Assembly: GCA_013374385.1 (NCBI GenBank)
Contig: QBUR01000106.1
Span: forward strand, 1-5,453
From: Candidatus Methanocomedens sp.
GTDB taxonomy: Archaea; Halobacteriota; Methanosarcinia; Methanosarcinales; Methanocomedenaceae
Direction of reading: 5' to 3'
DNA: 5,453 bases
Shown here: positions 4,262-5,453 of the stretch, piece after piece
How the letters are laid out: the number at the start of each line of letters is the position of its first letter
Numbering within the stretch: position 1 is the first letter of the stretch
Translations under genes and position numbers: made by a program
The notes under the pieces: model-generated
The model's input: the letters and a program-made list of their open reading frames with translations, nothing else
Database searches by the model: none
What the model was told of the DNA's origin: nothing

Positions 4262-5239
4262 TTATTTTCGTTTCCTGAGCAGCAGTGCCACTGCCAGCAG
4301 TCCGCCTATGCCCAGCCATACACTGAATCCCGGTGCTGCATTGGGGTAATCCCCAGTCTTGTACACGTCTTCATAGGGTGCCCGCTCGGGTGTCGGCATT
4401 ATCCATTCTGTGCTGATGGTTTCGGTAGTACTCACTGAACTGGTTTTCTTTACAACATTTTCATCGCCCTGACTGTCCGGCGCCATAAAGAAGGATACAC
4501 CGTATTCGGTTATGATGCGGTCATTCTCGAATATCATTATCTCTACGCGATAGTCCCTGTCCTTTGCCACTTCAAGCTCGATATCCTTGACCACGGTTGT
4601 ATCTGCCTTGACCACGCCTATATTGATGTTGCCGCTCTGGCCAATGAGGTTGGTCTTTGCATCCCGTAGTTTCACCAGTGCTGTCAGTGGTGCCGAATCC
4701 GACCTGCCGTAGTTGTCCAGGAAGGCGGTCACTTTCAGGGTTGTGGTGGTATCGCCCCTGGTTGTCATGGAGGCGTCCACGTCGCGGATGCTGATGTATG
4801 AATGTTTGGGACTGGAAAGCAGGGATTCAAGGCCCGATATGGTGGCCTTGCCCGAGGATACCTGGCCGCCGTCCTCGTACATGGTTACTTCGATGCGGTA
4901 ATTGCCTGTGATGGGCACCTGCAATTCAACGGTGCCGTTTTGGGTCTTGTCCTTGCCGATACGGCCCATGGATATTCTTTCATCTGCCATGAGCAGGCTG
5001 GTATCAAGGTTGTAGGCTTTGGCCTGGATGTCCACTTCGCCCGAGTCCTTGCCTTTGTTGGTCACGTAAGAGATGATGTCCAGCTGTACGATGTCGTCAT
5101 CGATGATGTCTGCGGATATGTCCACATTGTTGATCTGCAGGTTGGTGGTGTCATACTCCCGGAGGCAACCTCCTGCCAGGACCGATGTGAGGACAAGTGC
5201 CATGACCAGCACGGTCTTCACTGTGGGCGATAGGTTCAT
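4262..5239 (-). CDS. Exported two-repeat protein with lipobox and PGF-CTERM-like tail
   Basis: The 325-residue protein starts with a hydrophobic export signal (9-21) ending in LAGGC, a lipobox-like site that would put a lipid on Cys25. Two related β-rich repeats follow, about 34-136 and 148-251. NNVDIS (37-42) matches RDVDAS (152-157), and YRIEVTMYED (114-123) matches YRVEIMIFEN (230-239). They look like Ig-like or CARDB-like domains. A Ser/Thr-rich stretch at 264-280 and a spacer lead to PGF (303-305), a hydrophobic segment (306-321) and RKRK: the tripartite PGF-CTERM form that archaeosortase A recognises in other archaea. The protein should be on the outer face of the membrane. The start lacks a Shine-Dalgarno site and has a TATA-like box about 29 nt upstream. 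It heads a unit with the two-helix gene. Ligand and function are unknown. Confidence 0.85.
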   Translation of the reverse strand: MNLSPTVKTVLVMALVLTSVLAGGCLREYDTTNLQINNVDISADIIDDDIVQLDIISYVTNKGKDSGEVDIQAKAYNLDTSLLMADERISMGRIGKDKTQNGTVELQVPITGNYRIEVTMYEDGGQVSSGKATISGLESLLSSPKHSYISIRDVDASMTTRGDTTTTLKVTAFLDNYGRSDSAPLTALVKLRDAKTNLIGQSGNINIGVVKADTTVVKDIELEVAKDRDYRVEIMIFENDRIITEYGVSFFMAPDSQGDENVVKKTSSVSTTETISTEWIMPTPERAPYEDVYKTGDYPNAAPGFSVWLGIGGLLAVALLLRKRK

Positions 5240-5262
5240 GGTAGTATTGGGTGTGGTATTGG

Positions 5263-5274
5263 TTGATATACTTT
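5263..5274 (-). promoter_or_regulatory. Likely TATA box of the exported protein gene
   Basis: The minus strand reads AAAGTATATCAA, with TATAT centred near 5268 and 29 nt before the ATG at 5239. No Shine-Dalgarno site lies between them, so the mRNA probably starts within a few bases of the ATG. This matches the pattern at the leuC and GXGXG genes. Confidence 0.45.
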
Positions 5275-5434
5275 ACTGTTTTTTTTGGAGGGGGTTAATA
5301 TAAAATTGTGGGTGATAAAATTGGGTGGGATGTCGGTGAGGGTTTGGAGTGCACTGAAGATGATTGCCGGATAAGATTGGGAATCGGGGGGTTGTAGCTT
5401 ATTACAGGTCTACGGTACTTATGGCCGAGGTATA

Positions 5435-5453
5435 ATGAGTGCAAATCAGCTAT
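5435..5453 (+). CDS. Possible start of a plus-strand gene at the right edge
   Basis: An ATG at 5435 opens six codons (MSANQL) to the window edge. GAGGT at 5427-5431 could be a ribosome site, but its 3-nt spacing is short. The same bases also resemble the GYGTAAAT repeat core found at 397-420, which argues for non-coding DNA. This cannot be decided from 19 bases. Confidence 0.2.

Noticed and set aside
4802..5233. 143-codon plus-strand frame antisense to the surface-protein gene
   Set aside because: The minus-strand frame has a signal peptide, internal repeats and a C-terminal sorting tail. The antisense frame has no start signals and no recognisable domain.

Overview
The window looks archaeal, most likely from a methanogen or an anaerobic methane or alkane oxidiser related to the Methanosarcinales. 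The evidence is a LeuC of the type paired with methanogen leucine and citramalate metabolism, a GXGXG (FwdC/GltB domain 3-like) β-helix protein, an exported protein ending in a PGF-CTERM-type tripartite signal, AT-rich boxes placed as archaeal TATA boxes, and T-run terminators. Genes are close to balanced in G+C, and the gaps are AT-rich. The exact lineage cannot be fixed from this sequence.

Left part (1-491): a minus-strand gene probably begins at 39 and leaves the window. Next come a palindromic TATA-like box (74-83), several inverted repeats and a strong hairpin plus T-run (231-260), together a candidate structured RNA of about 150 nt. A G-rich tract and a short tandem repeat follow. Position 492 starts the only complete plus-strand gene, a 312-residue stand-alone GXGXG protein of unknown partner. 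It ends at 1430 before a T-rich terminator.

Right part (1528-5239): five minus-strand genes. In transcription order they are an exported, repeat-containing lipoprotein or PGF-CTERM-like surface protein, an 81-residue protein with two membrane segments, a small cupin, a six-helix membrane protein, and leuC. Internal sites suggest three transcription units: 5239-3975 (closed by T8), 3907-2910 (own AT-rich promoter, overlapping inverted repeats at the start), and leuC (own TATA box and a hairpin terminator at 1528-1551). A possible plus-strand gene begins at 5435 at the right edge.

Functionally, only leuC has a firm role (isomerisation in leucine biosynthesis). The four genes upstream of it look like envelope or unassigned functions and are not an obvious leucine cluster; no leuD is present. 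Three starts without Shine-Dalgarno sites (492, 2857, 5239) each have an AT-rich box centred about 29 nt upstream, which suggests nearly leaderless mRNAs. Two internal genes (4220, 3563) have clear Shine-Dalgarno sites. I found no CRISPR array, complete mobile element, tRNA or rRNA.
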